This document shows, one piece after another, positions 25,101-40,100 of a DNA stretch of 64,000 nt (the first letter of the stretch is position 1; every line of letters starts with the position of its first letter). Made by a program: the position numbers and the translations under genes. The stretch lies in contig JAWUZG010000027.1 in assembly GCA_036785705.1 (NCBI GenBank), positions 4,383,501-4,447,500 on the forward strand. The letters are read 5' to 3'. Under the pieces are notes generated by a model. The model had not been told where the DNA came from. It saw only the letters and a list, made by a program, of their open reading frames with translations, and searched no databases. The stretch comes from Acanthornis magna (taxonomy: Eukaryota; Chordata; Aves; Passeriformes; Acanthizidae).

Positions 25101-28100
25101 ACAGACAGAAATTATTTCAGTCCTTACTTTTATTATTATTTTTCTCTTTCTTTTTTGATTTTGGCTAGTAAATGAGTTGGGACTGGTCAAATCATCATAA
25201 TGTGATGTTATTGTTGTCTAGAAGCAGGAAAAGCTCTTAAAGTGATGGACAGTACAAAGCAGTGATATCCACGATCTTTAATGTGACCCCAGATTTTGTG
25301 CCCAGTGAATGCCAGTGGTGTGCATTAGTCCAGAGCTTGCCTATGGAAGTATATGGACAGGAGAAAAGCAGACAGGTCTGCTCTCATTTGTGCCAAAAAT
25401 AGCGTTTTTGTCAGCTGTCATGGATGCTTTAAATTGAAGGAAGTTAGATGAGCATTTGTGAGAGAAGCAAGCTAACTTGTAATGCTGAAAAGAGTGGAAA
25501 TGGAAGTATATTATTGATGGGTGTGTATAATAATAGACTGTATTTTATATTCCCATTGCAATCCTAAACAATGAGGTTTAATTTTTTTTCCTCAGAGGCA
25601 CAAAAATAAATGCATGTTCAAGGGCAGGATCATTGTGCAGAAGGTAAAAAAACCAGAAATCCTAGTCAATTTCAACCTCTACTTCTTAATTTTTTGAATA
25701 ATATTGATTTTTATTTGCAAGTTTAATGGGAGTTTTTCCCCTTTGCAAATGGAAAGGAGCCACTTAATGAATCATCAACTCAATAGTGGCAGTGCCAAAC
25801 CAGAAAATATAGGTAGAAAATACACAATTCATTAGCAAAAGTCAGTCAAGTTCTTGTGAAAGTGCAGTTTTGTGTTCAAAACATTGATAACGTTTTTAAT
25901 AAAGAACTCCCACCTGACTGCCTTATGGCAACATCTACAAAAAGCAGAGCTGGCAGATTCCCACTCAAACATCCCTCTGCAAAACTTCTATTTCTGTAGT
26001 ATCAAGCAAATCTGAAAGAGAAGAAAAACTAAATGAAATTGGTTTGTCTTCTTAAAAACTGCTCAGGAGTTCTATTAGCTGTGTGTCACATTTACACTAA
26101 AGTTAGCTGTCCGTGACTAACAACTGGAGTACTAAAGCATGCAGGTACAGAACACCTGAGAGATGCCTGATCGAGGGATTTTTTTTGTGTTTGAACACGT
26201 GTGAAAATACTGCTGAGGGACTCCTCGGTTGTGCTGTGTGTAAACTGAGAGACCAGGGTTTGTTTCGAGGGGCTCAGTACTGTTCTGGCCTTGCTGAACT
26301 CTGCTCAATTTTGCTATTGGTTTCAATCAGGTTAAGGTTTCTTCCCAGGATTGGAAATGTGGGCTGGAGGAGCTCCTTGGGTTTTGCCCTGCATTTCATA
26401 CCATCCTTCTGTAGGTTCCCAGGCTCATATTCCAGGGATGTGCTAAAGAGAGGGTTATGTTGTGTGAACATGGGATTCACTGAACTGGGTCACCTTGCCT
26501 GGGCTTTCTACAATAAAGAGTAATCTCCTTTTTGTGTAGCCCCATTAAGGGGAAGGAAGAAAAGAAAGAAATCTTCCCCCTGTGACAAGTAAATGAACTA
26601 TGTTTATTTTGACTGTGGTCTGAGATCAGGCTGAAAATAATAGGAGCTTATTAGGAAAGGAACAAAAAATTAACCAAGCTGAAAATACTTGTATTTGAGT
26701 GAGTGGGGCAACCTGGATTTTAGGAAGAGTCATCGCTGTAAAGTTATGCAGAGCTTTTTTTTTGCATAATTTTTATTGATTAAAAAAGAAGAGGGAGAGT
26801 CGGTCCTCAGCTGGCATAAATAGACACAGCTTTACTGAAGTCAGTGTGCATCTGTTCCTTCTGGTGAAGGATATAATTACCCCATATTGCACTCATTTTA
26901 TCAGCCATTGCTAATGTTTTCTGTGTGATCCTCTAAAGCTTTTCAAGAATGAGAGCTCTCTCTGCTGCTCCCAGCACTTTGCCTCTGTGACATATGAATT
27001 GTGCCAAATCCATTCTGAGTTTTTGTTTTTAAGCTCTCAATACAAGGGTGAAGTGAAAATAAAGTGTGAATAATGGTCTTTCTTTCAAAGGCAATGTGAT
27101 ATTGCGTTGAGCTGAAAAATTTACTTTCATATAGATCGGCCCTGCCAGTGTGAAGGGCTGATGGATGCTGAGCAGGATCCAGCTGGTATTTGATCCGGGG
27201 GAGGGGGAGGGCTGCTCAGTGCTGCTGACAAAGCTAGAACGAGATCCAGCCACTGGAAGCTGAAGTTAGGCAAATTCAACCTTGCAATAAAATGCCGATC
27301 GTGAGCATAATAAAACATTTTAACAATTTACTGGAATTCATCATTCAGAAGTCTTCAGTATTTTCTTCTAAAACCAGACTTCAGTCTGAGAAATTCTATG
27401 AGAAATTTTATGACTCTGAGAAATTATATGGCCAGCCTGTGAACTGGAGGATCACAATGATTCCTTTTGGTTTTGTAATTGAAGTACACTTGTTAACTTC
27501 CCTTCCTTCCTAGGCTTGAAGGAGAACACATTTATCAGAAATGCCCTTAACAATTCTCATAGCACCTGCAGATCTGCACAGATGTAACTGTTCTAATTAA
27601 ATTCTGTCCTTTAGGACTAAACAGGATTGCCTACAGAGAGGAATTGTGTGATTTTCTTCCCTTCTCCTTTTTCCCCATACTTGCTTGTGTTGGATCTTGA
27701 GGACTTCTTTTGTAAGAGGTTTTCTTTCTTACCTTATTTTTCTTTACTACAGCAGGGGAGTGGCTCACCTGGTGGGATGTACCTCAGGAAATGGATTGCC
27801 CCGATCACATTTGCCTTTGTCAGTGGTGACACACATCAGGCTCTCCCATCTCCACAACTCAGCAGTTCATTCACCTCTGCAGTATTCAACCATTTGTGCT
27901 CTTGAGAGCTTGCATGAGGTTTTGGTGAAATAGAGGCCTTTGAGCTTCATATAGGGACATCTGGATGGAGCTTAATAATATGGGATATACTAGAAGTTAG
28001 CTTAGTCACAGGAGCTGATTCTTTCCTGATCTGAAACTCTTTAAAATATATTAAATTGAAGGTTTTTGAACAAAAGAGCACTCTGCACATCCCACAGAAT

Positions 28101-31100
28101 TGGGCTCCCTCTTGTTTCCCTGTCTGAAAAGCAGACAGCCCCCACCTAGTAAATGCTCAGGTCTGAGAATATCTCCTTGAAAAGTGTGCTCACCTGCAGC
28201 TGTCTGAACAGACTGAACATTGCCACAGGAAATTAAGTGTTGCTGTTCTGGTGGGTATTAAAGAAATTCAAGAACAGCACTGGTTAGGAAATCATTATAT
28301 TCAAGAAGTAGCTCTCTCTTCTGCATTTTGAGCGCTGGTAGTATCACATTCTGTTTTGACAGCTGTCAGAAGTGAAATGAAAGATACTCAGGGAAAGAAG
28401 GGCTGAGAATTGTTACTTGCAGCACTCACCAGCAGTTGCAGTTTTCTCTTGGTAACATACATGCTGTCTCTTTTCTTCTGTTCTGCTTTGCTCAGCTTTG
28501 GTGCCTTTTATTTCTATGACTCTTGTGACAGGGACTGGTGCCATCCAACCTGTGCTATTTTCAGAAAAAATTACTTTTTGATACCGTGCATATGCAGTGC
28601 AGTCCCTGTCCTGCCCTAGTTTTATTCCAGCTCTTTTTTAGTGATTGTCAACTTCCAGACTTTTTCTAGTGCCACTGTCCTCCTTTCATCTCCCAAATTT
28701 AAGCTAAAGTTTTGCTGTGGGAAAACACAGCTCTTTCCTTCTTATTTTTTCTCTTGCTAGCTGACACCATTTATCTTCACAAATTACTGTAGCAGTTTGG
28801 GTTTTTAGGTGACACTCTGCCGAAGGTCTTTCACATAGCTGCTTATTAAATGTTTATGCCTAATGTTTATATTCTGGGGAGAACATTCATCGGTGTTGGA
28901 GCACAAGGGGCTTCTACATTTGCTTTCTGTTTTGGATTCATACTTGCAGGCCCTAGAAATAAATGGTATTTTCATTAAATTAAATTATTTTAGCTTTAAT
29001 TCAGGAGCACCTAAAACTTTTTTTCCTGTAGCCAACCCTTTTTATTGTCCTGTAATTCCAAATAAATATGGTCTCCCAAGGTTAGGTGAACTTGGCAGGG
29101 AGTTTGCAGAGGCTTAGCCCATGAAAACAGCTATTCCTCCTCTGTATCACACGGTGGCAGAAAGCGCTCAGCGTATGCTCTGTGCTGTACAAGTTTGGTG
29201 AGTCCTATCAGATAATTTCACTATGCAGCACTTTATAAGAATTTAGTACTTTGGAAAATTAAGTTTGTTTAATTGTCTGTGCAGGAGGAGCTTGTCTTTT
29301 AGCAAAGTAATATGTGTTCATCCACAACTTGCAGGATGCATATTATGGGTGTGTGTAGGATTCATTGAGGTATTACATCTGACAGTCTATATATATATAT
29401 ATATATATATATATTTAAATATATATATATATATGCAGTAGAAAAGATAATTATATAGCTGGAATCTATATAGGCATTTAGTTTTAATTAGGCTTTTTAT
29501 TAAATATAAAAGTGCAATTAAGAGTGACAGATACAGTAGATCCTGGTAGACTATGTGACAGTTTTTGGCTAGAAAAACTCCTGAATGGATGGGTTTAAAC
29601 CAATGCTCTGTGCGCTACTTTTGAAAATAAGACCATTAACAAATCATGGATATGAAGCTAATTATAGAGTCCTCCCTTAAACTACTTGACCAAGATACTT
29701 GTCTGGTACCCTAACTTAGTCAGATTATCGTTACATGAAGTGATTGCGTAAAGAAAAAGAGTGAAGAAGCCTTCAGTTACCTCAGGGTGTTGTGACTGGT
29801 TAGTTGAATTTCTGCATACTTTTGCATCATTTCACAGCAGCTCTCTGAGGCTTTCCAGTGTCACCCTGAAGCTGTGAGCTGAACACAATGGCTTCCTGGC
29901 TCTGCCATGAGTCTGCAGACCTTGGGCAAACCACCTCTTTACCTTTACCATCTGCCATGACTGCTGTGGATGTCCTGAGCAGGACTGTGCCTCTGATATC
30001 CGTTTGCACTGCTTGTAGGTGTTGGGGTCCTGTGGAGAATTGAGGGACAGGTTATGGAGACACAAGGAGCTCACAACATGTGTGTTGCTGCACTTAATAT
30101 TTGCTGTGGAGACGAATGGGTATGGCTTCTTGACACGATAGCGGATGATGGCCAGCCTTGAGAGATGGTTTTCTGCACATCAGTAAATCCCTGCATTTTG
30201 ATTAAATTGCTTACTTAGGCTCAAGATTGAAGTTGGCACCATTGAAGGGCTCCTGCAGACTCCAGCGTGCTGACGCAGGCAGCTGTTTCCCACTCTGTCT
30301 GCTAGAACTTGTCATTTTGTTTCACAGTATGGAAGGTGTGAGAAGTGACAGGACTAAATAAGCACAGAGGGAACTGACTGTTTTATCTGGCTGTGTTAAC
30401 CAATAAGCTGGGAGTGAAGTTAACTCCATGTGAAGCAGTGTTTAAATTATTTATTTTCAATCCTGGAACTGTACTTAACATGTTGATAAGGCAGAGCCAT
30501 GTTGACAGGGTGACGTTAATTACGCCACTGGAAACACATCACATTAGCTGAAAACAATTGATTGCAGCTATCATTCATGGCTCTGGGTACAGCCACAGCT
30601 ATTGCAGAGCAGAACAAAGTGTCCTCTTCCATCCATGGAAGTTCCTCTTGCATCCACCTGCAGCTTCAAACTAGCTCTTTAATTACTGCAACAAAATATG
30701 AAGTTTGATGGTTGTGGGTTTCTTGTATCCCTCTATTTATTTTATTTATCTTTTGTGAGCTAATTACGTGTGTGACTGACCTCCTCTCCATTTGACATGA
30801 TATGTGTTAAACATGTGAAGATGTTCATTCCCCGATCCACCAGTACAAACGTATCTGCTTTACTGTCCTTGTAAATGCTTCCCCACAAGTCCCTTAATGA
30901 TTCAGCACCCACTCTTTCATTCATAGCAAGAGTATTGTGTCCTTCAGAACTAGAAATTATTGCATCTGAGTTTTCCATTCTTTGCAAAGGCTTTGGCTCA
31001 CACATCCCTGCTGAGAACTGGATGTGACTTGACTAGCATTTGTTTGGCTGTGTGCTAATCAAAATGAGGATTTGACTTTCTCCTCCCGTATTGTTCAGCA

Positions 31101-34100
31101 TTGCCGTGAGTTAAAAACTTCAAAATTATCCAGGTGAGACGTGCTGGGAATATATCTACAAGCAAATGAAGGGCTGAGTACTTGCGGTTCTACATTCTGT
31201 TTGTCAAGATGCTCCTGGTCCATGGTTAATGCAGTTAGAGGTTCTGCTGGGGAACGCCTGTGTTCATTGTTTGTTCTTGTTGCCTCTCTGTAGGTTAGGC
31301 CAAAGACTCTGATCCCAGACAGCCTCCCGATCTCCCCGTGCAGAGACCAACCTTCCAAGCAGCCTCCCACCTTCCAGAAGGCAACCATAGTGAGCATCAA
31401 AAACCCCAGCCCTGCCCTCCCGACTGCCAACAACACCGTCAGCCATGTACAGACAGCCAGCAGCCAGCCACAAAGTGTCACCGAGCCCACGGCACTCTCG
31501 TCCCCTCTGAGCAGTGCCGGGGTGGCCTACGCCATCATCTCCACGTCCCCCAGCAATGCAGCTCCGATCAGCACCAGCGCCACGGTCTCAGTGGTCAACG
31601 ACAGCATCAAAGTGCAGCCGCTCCTCATCAGTGCTGACAGCAAGGTGAGTTCCTGGGGGGCAAACGCAGAACTGTGCTGCAGCTGTGAGCAGAACATTCC
31701 CCCAGGAGTGCAGAGCCCTGTGCAGTGGGGTCAGTGGTTCTTCTCAAAGAAAATAATCAGAAAGCAATGGGAAAATTCTTACAGGGACACATAGAGGCTG
31801 GGAGACTTTCATCTGTGTGCAGGCCCTGTTTTTTAGTGGGAACAAAATGCATCATTATGTAGCCTGACATTAATGGGACCATATGACCTTCTCTTTCCTT
31901 AAGCCAATCCTCAGTAATAATATCCCTGAATTCTGTACAGGTTCTAATTTCCTATGGACTCCTTCTTCAATGATACAGTGATACTGGTTTATTGACTGAC
32001 CCCAGGGAGTACATAAAATAATCAGAGATTCCTTTTTGCTCTTCCAGGGGAAGACCGAATGAAATGAGAGCTCAGGGTTTCAGAACTGACCAGGACATGA
32101 ATCAGTAGAAAGAAAAAATTCAAGCTGTGAATTATTTGTTTCTTCTTTGTACTGCTTTTCAGCATTGGAATGCAAGAACTTCACCACTCTTATACCAGAA
32201 AAAGATTCCATACAGGCTACCAATGTACCCAGCAGACATTTGCTGTAACTTACGGCTGGGATTCTGCTACTCTTGGTCTTGTTAGCAGCACAGGTTCTCA
32301 TACAGTGCTAAAAAAGATTACAAGATGTAGGATGGCTTTTGAGGTAAATAAAAGCAGACATCTCTTCCCCACTTCTTTGACTTAATTTATTTTTCTCTTA
32401 CTTAAAATGGCTGCTGGTTAAGAAAACCATCCCTTTTTATGCTCTTGAATCTTCTAGAGTGACTGAGTTGAGATAAGGTATCTAACACTTAAATGGCATC
32501 GATTGAAAGTTAGCAGTGAAATAGATGGAAAAGGCCCAATGTCAAGTCCCTTTGAAGCTTCCCCAGTCCTTTTAATTACAGGTATGAAGTCACATGTGTA
32601 GTTCTGCGGGCAGGAATTGTCATTCATTCCTTTAATAGCTTCTAGAGAATGTGACCTGCATTCCGTAAATCTTCACGTGATAATTCAAATATATGAGCAG
32701 CTGGATATACTAACACACATGTGTGCATGAGATCTGTGTCCTGATTCCTATCCGTTCTAAACAAGACCTAATTTAATTTAAAACACACATAGTTTATTTA
32801 GTTTACGGAAAACTGGACATCCACTGCTGATGGCATGTAAAGGCTGAGGACTGAAGTCTGATCTCACTTGCATGAGGAGTATCTTCTTTCCATCCCCATG
32901 TACTTACTCTGAAATAACACTGGTGTGATTGAGATCAGACTGGGTTTGAACGTTTAGTAATTCCATCTCTTCTACTTGTACACAAAATAAAATCAAAGAC
33001 CTTAAAATCACTGACACCACAAGTGCTAAAGCATGGCTGATCAGCCTCCTTCATAAGTCCTCTAAATAGAAAGTGTCCTAATTTTCAGAGGCACTGATCA
33101 AGTGACTTAGGCTGCAGTCGTTTTATAATGCCCCAACAAGAATTAATTTTTAGAAACTTAAGTATGGATTTAGGATCCTAACATAGGTATCCCGTTGTTT
33201 TATGCTTTTGATTTGTGACTTATATTGCTTATTTGTAGTGTATCAAGTAACCCGTCAAAGAGGACTCAAATGTTTCAGGCAGAAAAATACAGTTCCATAT
33301 AGTGAATTCTCTTATTTGTACATTGTCTTTTAGGTTATCATTATTCAACCTCAAGTCCAAACCCAGACAGAAAGTAAAGTGGAGACAAAGAAACCTCCTG
33401 AAGAGTCAGCTCAGGGACCCCCTGCTACCAAAAAGAAAAAGGAGGAAAATCCAGAGGTGATTTTTTATTTTTAATAAATGAACTACAATATGGTTAAGTT
33501 ATGGGGGCCAAATCTAAACATTCTTTTGTGTGCATATGCAATTATTTTATTTGTGCTTATGGTTCTGTCAGCCATTCATCTCTCCTCCCAATCTCTGCAA
33601 TCAGGGTGATTTGCCTGCCAGTGAGTGCCCTGACAAATTTGGTTTGCACCATTCAAACCTTCCAGTGTCACAAAATGTAAGAGGTCTCATAATACCTGGA
33701 GGTCTTATAATAATCTAGGCATCTTGTGGCTATAGTGGAATTCTTGTGAAAGGTGTATGCAAGCTTAAGATATTTTCTGTTATCAAACGTATAGCATCAG
33801 ATTTAGAGGCTGCATATGAATTAACCTTTCTTTTGTAAGCTGAGCTTTTATATCTTCTTTGTAATGAATCTTTCAATTTTTAGATTGTATTAATCATTTC
33901 CTGAATTTGCTATGTACATGACTGCCACACATACACCAATTCTAGTCAGAAATACATTAAAACCTTTCAAATAGAATAAGAGTGTACTCTAGTACAGGTT
34001 ATAAGACTAAATCTCTTTTGTGAACTGTACTTTTGATTTAAACTAGAAATATAAACTGCAAGCCCTTGTAGAAATGGGGTCTCTCCAACAGACATTTTGG

Positions 34101-37100
34101 GTTTTGACTGGATATGTTCACATTAGATTGGATGTAATTTTGGGGCAGTTTGAGAAGTTATACAAACTGAATCTCCTTCTTTTGTGGAAATGCTCAGCTC
34201 CTGTGAAATCTTAACCTCACTAGTCTAATAAATGTGTAGCATGAAAGTATCCTTGGAGCTGCAGGTTTAAAAGGATTATTACAATATAAATTTATAATGT
34301 TACTTGAGGCCTGTGGGTGGTCATTTGTTTTACCATTTTAAGAGGTTCATAGAGTCAAAACAGTGTTAAGGATAAATATTGTAGACCAACATATCACAGC
34401 TCTTTGTAGAAGCTCTGCAGAACTACACTTGGGAAACCTCCCAAGTTTAAAATCTGAGCCTTATATGAATCTTCATTACCACTGAATGATGGGACTGTAG
34501 AGTTCTGTTTTGTTTAGGCAAGTATTTCCAAAAACTTACTTATTTTGTAGCACTTTATGGGCAGAAAGGCCAGTAGGCCCTGCTTAGAAACAGAATGCTA
34601 GGAAAAAACATCAAATTTTCTTTACCTGTAACTTATCCCCATGGAAAAACTATTGAATAAAATTCTTCCAGAGAGATGCAGGAAGAGGTGATGGGACTGG
34701 GCACACTTTTGGTATGGGATTCATAAATGTTAAGAGATTTTCATTACATTGCTAGCTAGAATATCTTGATGACCTTTTTCTAACTACAGACACTGTTCCT
34801 ACCCTGTTTACTGGAGGTCTCAAAAATCTTTGTTTTCTGGGTAGGGCGCTGACGCTGTGCCCTAAAGTATGACAGTTCTTTTCTTTTCATGGATTTGTTT
34901 CACAGCCATAAATAGGTAGGTTTAGAGTTAATTTCTTTTGTTCTTTGAAAGTAAACTTTAGTTGATTATCATGTATTTATGCAATTAATGTAATTAGACC
35001 TAACAGCATAATTAGTATAAATACATGTAATGACATAAATACAACATGCAATTACAAAATGAAATGCTTTTGTGAAAATCTTTGTTTTGCTGCATGAAAA
35101 GCCATACTGTGTATTTCTAAAAGCACTCATGCTTTTAAGCCGATGATTAAATTTAAAGCAAAGAAAACAAAAATAACATGGTAGTTTTCAAAAGAAAATA
35201 GGCACTCAAGGCACTTCTCACTTTCATTTACCTTCAAAGCACAAAACTGAGGCAGGAGCTCCAATAGGGCTCTATGTAGATCTTAGTTGGGAGTGAGGGG
35301 GATTTAACAAATTAAACTGGCAATTTGAAATGCGCTGCCTAGGAATAACCAAACTTAGCAGCAGCCAGGAATTGCACATGCAGTTACTGAGTGTACCTGC
35401 ACACACAGAGGAGAATTGCTGCCTTTAGTTCCTGCCTTGGTCGTTTTGCTGGCGAGCCCTGGAGCCGATCGTGGCTGAGGAGGAGAAGGGCACTCACTCC
35501 TCCCCATCAGTGGGGCTCAGCTGGGGATGGAGGGCAGTGATGATGGATCCAGTGATGGATCTTCTCCCACCAGGATGACTTCTGTAAAGAAATGGAGGAA
35601 TTAAAAAAGGGAGCTGTTCCTCTGGGGAGAAAATGCCCCGGACGTTGCTTTTTGGTTTTGTTTGTCTGAGGGGATTTTTTATGTCTTGGAGGGGAGTTAA
35701 TCTATTTTTTTTCTTGAAGGGACCCGAGTTCAACACAGAAAGAAACAGAATTCTGCCAAAAACTTTTTACACATTTAAAAATTCATGTTAGAGAACTATC
35801 TGGCAACATTTTCATTCTAAAATGTTTTTATCTAGAAGAAAAATTACTGCCATAAATGCTGGTTATTTAGTTAGTGGTGTTTCTCATCCCTCCTAAGAAA
35901 TACAAGAGAGACACACGGCAATTGTGAACTGAATACTAATGTTAGGCCTGGATTGAAAATCTGGAGAAAATTAAGTCTTGGTTTTGCCGCTTTCTGCACA
36001 GAGGAGAAACAACAGACCCTGTGCTATTTGAAAGGAAAGCTTTGCAGTGGAAGTCAGGTTTTGAGTTGAATCCAATGGGCTACAGGGGTGTGAAATAGCA
36101 ACACCGTAAAAACAAATATGCCATTAATACAATATGCTTGTTAAAAAGAATACAGCTTGTACTGGGATTTTTAAAAAGGAACCGTCTTTCAAATCCCTGT
36201 AAAAGCTAACCCTGCCTGTGTTTAACCATGAGATAATTATCAAGTTCACTTGTGATGCCTCTTCATATTTTAAGCAAGTATGTTGTCATTACATTTAGTT
36301 AGGTACATAGTCAAACAATTTCAGCATGAAGAGAGGAAATTGTTTAGCAAACATTCCAGTGCACAAATAATTTCAGTTGAGACATCAGAAGATGTATGCT
36401 TTCTCTACAGTTTAATGTTGGGGTCATGCAGGCGTTCTTCACTCCATTGAGAAAACACACATTGACCATTCCATCTTTCAGGTTCTATCCCTAAATGCTG
36501 TTACTACTTTTGCTCACAGTGGAGAGAAGTATCCTGCCACCATTACTTTTTTTGGGGCTGAGGTGAAGCTTGTAATTCTACTCAGTTGACTAATTTTCTT
36601 CTCAGATCTGCACAGTGGATATTCATCTTTCCCTTCAGGCATGTAAGGAGTGAATATTGCTGAAATCAAGGTCTGACATGCAATTGAACAAATGTGTGTC
36701 ATTACCACAGATATGGAACACAGAAATATGGTGTGAATATATCTAAATTGCCAGTGAGGAAATTCTACACCACTGTTTTTTAATCTGCAAGGAGAATGGG
36801 AATCTCATGAGGTTGTGGAAAGGAAATACTCCTGTCGTATGTGGGTGTTAGTTTAGCTGTTTGGCAAAGGTATTTTCACAGATGCCTGAGTGGTAGAGAT
36901 GTCCAATCTGACCCTCTGATTCTGAAGAGCCCACCCAATAGTTAGAACTTTTCATCTACAAAATGAGGATGTTTTTGTTTTCACAATTTCACTATGTGAC
37001 AGTCAGAATTGCAAAAGAAATTGTAGGTCTGGTGACTTACTAGTTGATTTTATCTTGAACTGAAATGAAATGCTGAATCATCAGGCTTTTCACAAAACAA

Positions 37101-40100
37101 AAAGGTCAGACTAATTTTGACTTGGAAGTGTTGAAACATGTTCTCCTAATACTTCTTTGAATGAAACAGAATGTTTTGACCTTCTACTGCTCAAACACGA
37201 TGTTTTAGTTTGACCTAAATCTAAACATTTTATTTGGGGTATGATAGTTGCATCTTCCTGTGGTCTTTGTACACTTCATCAGACTTGGATTGTGGGCTTT
37301 GCTTGCTTGGATTTCCCAAGAGCTTGAGTTTCATAGTCAGATTGTCTCTCCTGTGGAATTGAACCTCATGAAAATGCCCCTTGGGTAACTTGATCCAACA
37401 AGATTGTTCAGCACAGTAGAAGGAGGAAACATACTGAAAGAGGAAACATCCCCAAAGCCCCACAAGTACCACAGATGTGACTGAAAATCAAGTTCCGTTT
37501 AGATTGGGCTTGGAACAACACAACATAATTTCAGTTTTCATCAAAAACATGCAATAAAAACTTTAGAAAAACCTTTCTGCAAGGAAAAAATTTCCAGTGA
37601 GAAATTACTGACATAAAATTTAGGATCTGCTCCAGTACTTGTCCTATCACTTCATCAGCATGTTTTGAAATTTTTTTAGTACGAAGATATGTTTTGTGCA
37701 TATATAGTTTAGAAGAGTTGTGAGTAATATTTTAAATCAGATTCCTTGCTGCAAAATGAGTTCAGCAGTGTCAGTGGGAGATATTTGTTCTCTCCCCACT
37801 GAGGAAAAAATGTTGGATCAGTATACGACTTCACAATCCATGCACACAATGTTATTTTTGTAACTTGGGAGGAGAAATTTTTGATTTTTTTTTTTTTGAG
37901 GGGAGGGGACTTTCAGTATGCTTCCGATGTCTTGTTTAGTGTTGTACAGTTCATATTTGTTTTACTTCATATTGCCTGCTCACATCCAATAAAAGCAGTG
38001 CCACATCCAGATTGTAATAATAATACAAAATTACTTCACTAAAGAATGGAATAACAATGCAGCTAGAAATGTGAAACTGAACTGACTGAATTGACTGAAT
38101 ATTTGTCATGTGCAGTGTAAGATCAGCAGTCATTTAGCATTGGCTTCAGAAGTCTTTGAACTGCTAGAGTTCATACAATCATGTGAGGAGAACCAGGCAT
38201 ATCTGAAGCAAATCTTCAATTAAAGTTCTTCACACTACTATGCAATCAAATAAGATATATTTCTAAAAGACTTTTACTGGGTTTATTCTGTCAATACTAC
38301 TTTTATTTATTTTCTTACCATGGTTATTATGATAGAAAATCTAACCCCTGTTTATTTTTTCCTTAGAAAATTGCCTTCATGGTAGCGCTAGGACTGGTTA
38401 CAACAGAACATTTGGAAGGTAAGATGGCGTATGTTGATTTACAGTTCTTTTTGAGTGAAATCTTTTCTGTTGGCTGCTCTGCCAACAGAATTGGTGATCC
38501 TTACAGAAGCCCAGAGTGGGTCGGGTCAGTGGAAGGGACCACTGCAAGCCATGTGGTCCTACCTCCCTGCTCAAGCAGGGTCATCCCAGAACACATTCCT
38601 GAGGATTGTGTTCAGATGGAATTTGAATCTCTGCAGAAAAGGAGATTCCACACCGCTCTAGGTAATCTGTTCAGTGGTCTGTTACCCTTCTGGTAAAGAA
38701 GTTCTTCCTCATGGTCAGGTGTAGCTTCATGGGTATCAGTTTCTTTGCATTGCCTCTTGTCCTGTCGCTGGGTCTCCGCAGATATTTATACACATCAGCA
38801 AGATCCCGTCTCCATTTTTGCTTCTCCCATCCTCTGAAGGGCAATGAAGATTGAAAAAATGAAAATTAAAAAATCAGGTGATTTTTCTTTAAACAATTGT
38901 GCCTTTCAGTCTCACAGCAGTGGGTGACCTTACTTAGCTCTGCCTCCCAGCCCATGGCACAGTTCAGGTGACAGAGGACTGGCCCTGCAGCCAGCACAGC
39001 ACACTTGGCACAGGCTGGTGTTTGGACTCACTCAGTTATTGTGGTCCTTTAAAGGACATTAACCACTGGAGGAAATAGCGAAACAAAAATCCTGCAAAGG
39101 CTCTGATCACCACTGCTCAGGCTGATGGATCTGTGAGGCTCAAAGATGTTTGCCCAGATATGCAGCAAGTGCCGTCTGCTCTCTCCCATGTGAGATGGAC
39201 TTCCAGGTTTTGAGTTATCGTCTGTCATCTCTAGAGTTTCACAGAATAATGTGTAAAATAGTGGTAAAAATCTGGCATTTGTTTAATAAGATTTTACTTA
39301 CTTAAGGCTACCTCTCACAAAGAATTCCTTCCCTTCATTTCCCCCACTATGCCAAAAACTTAACAAACTTCCCATCTGATCCTGTGTTTGCATGAGAGCC
39401 TCTAGCATGCCTTCCCAAGCTCTTGGACATGATTTCAAACAAATATTGCACATAAGCTAAATGCAGTATCACATCGTTTTCAGTTTCCTTCTCCAACCTT
39501 CCAAAAATAGCTTGCAAAAGTTAGCAGATTTGTATCTTTCTTTGCCTCAGCTTTGCTGTTCTGAAATCATAGATCATAAGGGAGAAAAGAGGTTTTTTAG
39601 CAAATTTGCCAGTAGTGTGAGACAAGTCAGGGCAGCAGAATAGCTCTCATGGACAGAGATGACGCAGATATTTCTAGGAAGAGATCTGCACCCTCGTGGT
39701 TTTAGTTACAAGCTCAGGTATGACAAGTTGGTGTGATTCCCCCAGTATAAGGAGAGAAAGCTGTGTCAGCTGACAGTGATTCTTGATCACAGAAATTGTT
39801 AAGGCAACTGATATTTACCACCCATCCCATTGACCCTAGTCAGCAAAATACTTAGGATTTTTCAGTACACTGAGTTTAAGTTTTATGTGCTTTAGACTTA
39901 GGAGCATGCTTAACTACCTTGCTGTCGCAAGAGGTATCTACCATTTGTAGCTTGATTTCTTTTTAGTAAGATTTCCGGTTCCTTGGTTTTAAGACAAGTT
40001 GTGAATTAGGGAGAAAATACATCTGAATTGTAATGTCTCCTTAGTATGTGCAGCAGGTTCCTGTGGGCCTTGTTGCCATTTTTCAGTGTTTTTCCTCTTT

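Noticed and set aside
26113..26523. 136-codon + frame with ATAAAG at its end, considered as an LTR or gene
   Set aside because: No domain, no paired LTR ends and no target duplication visible.
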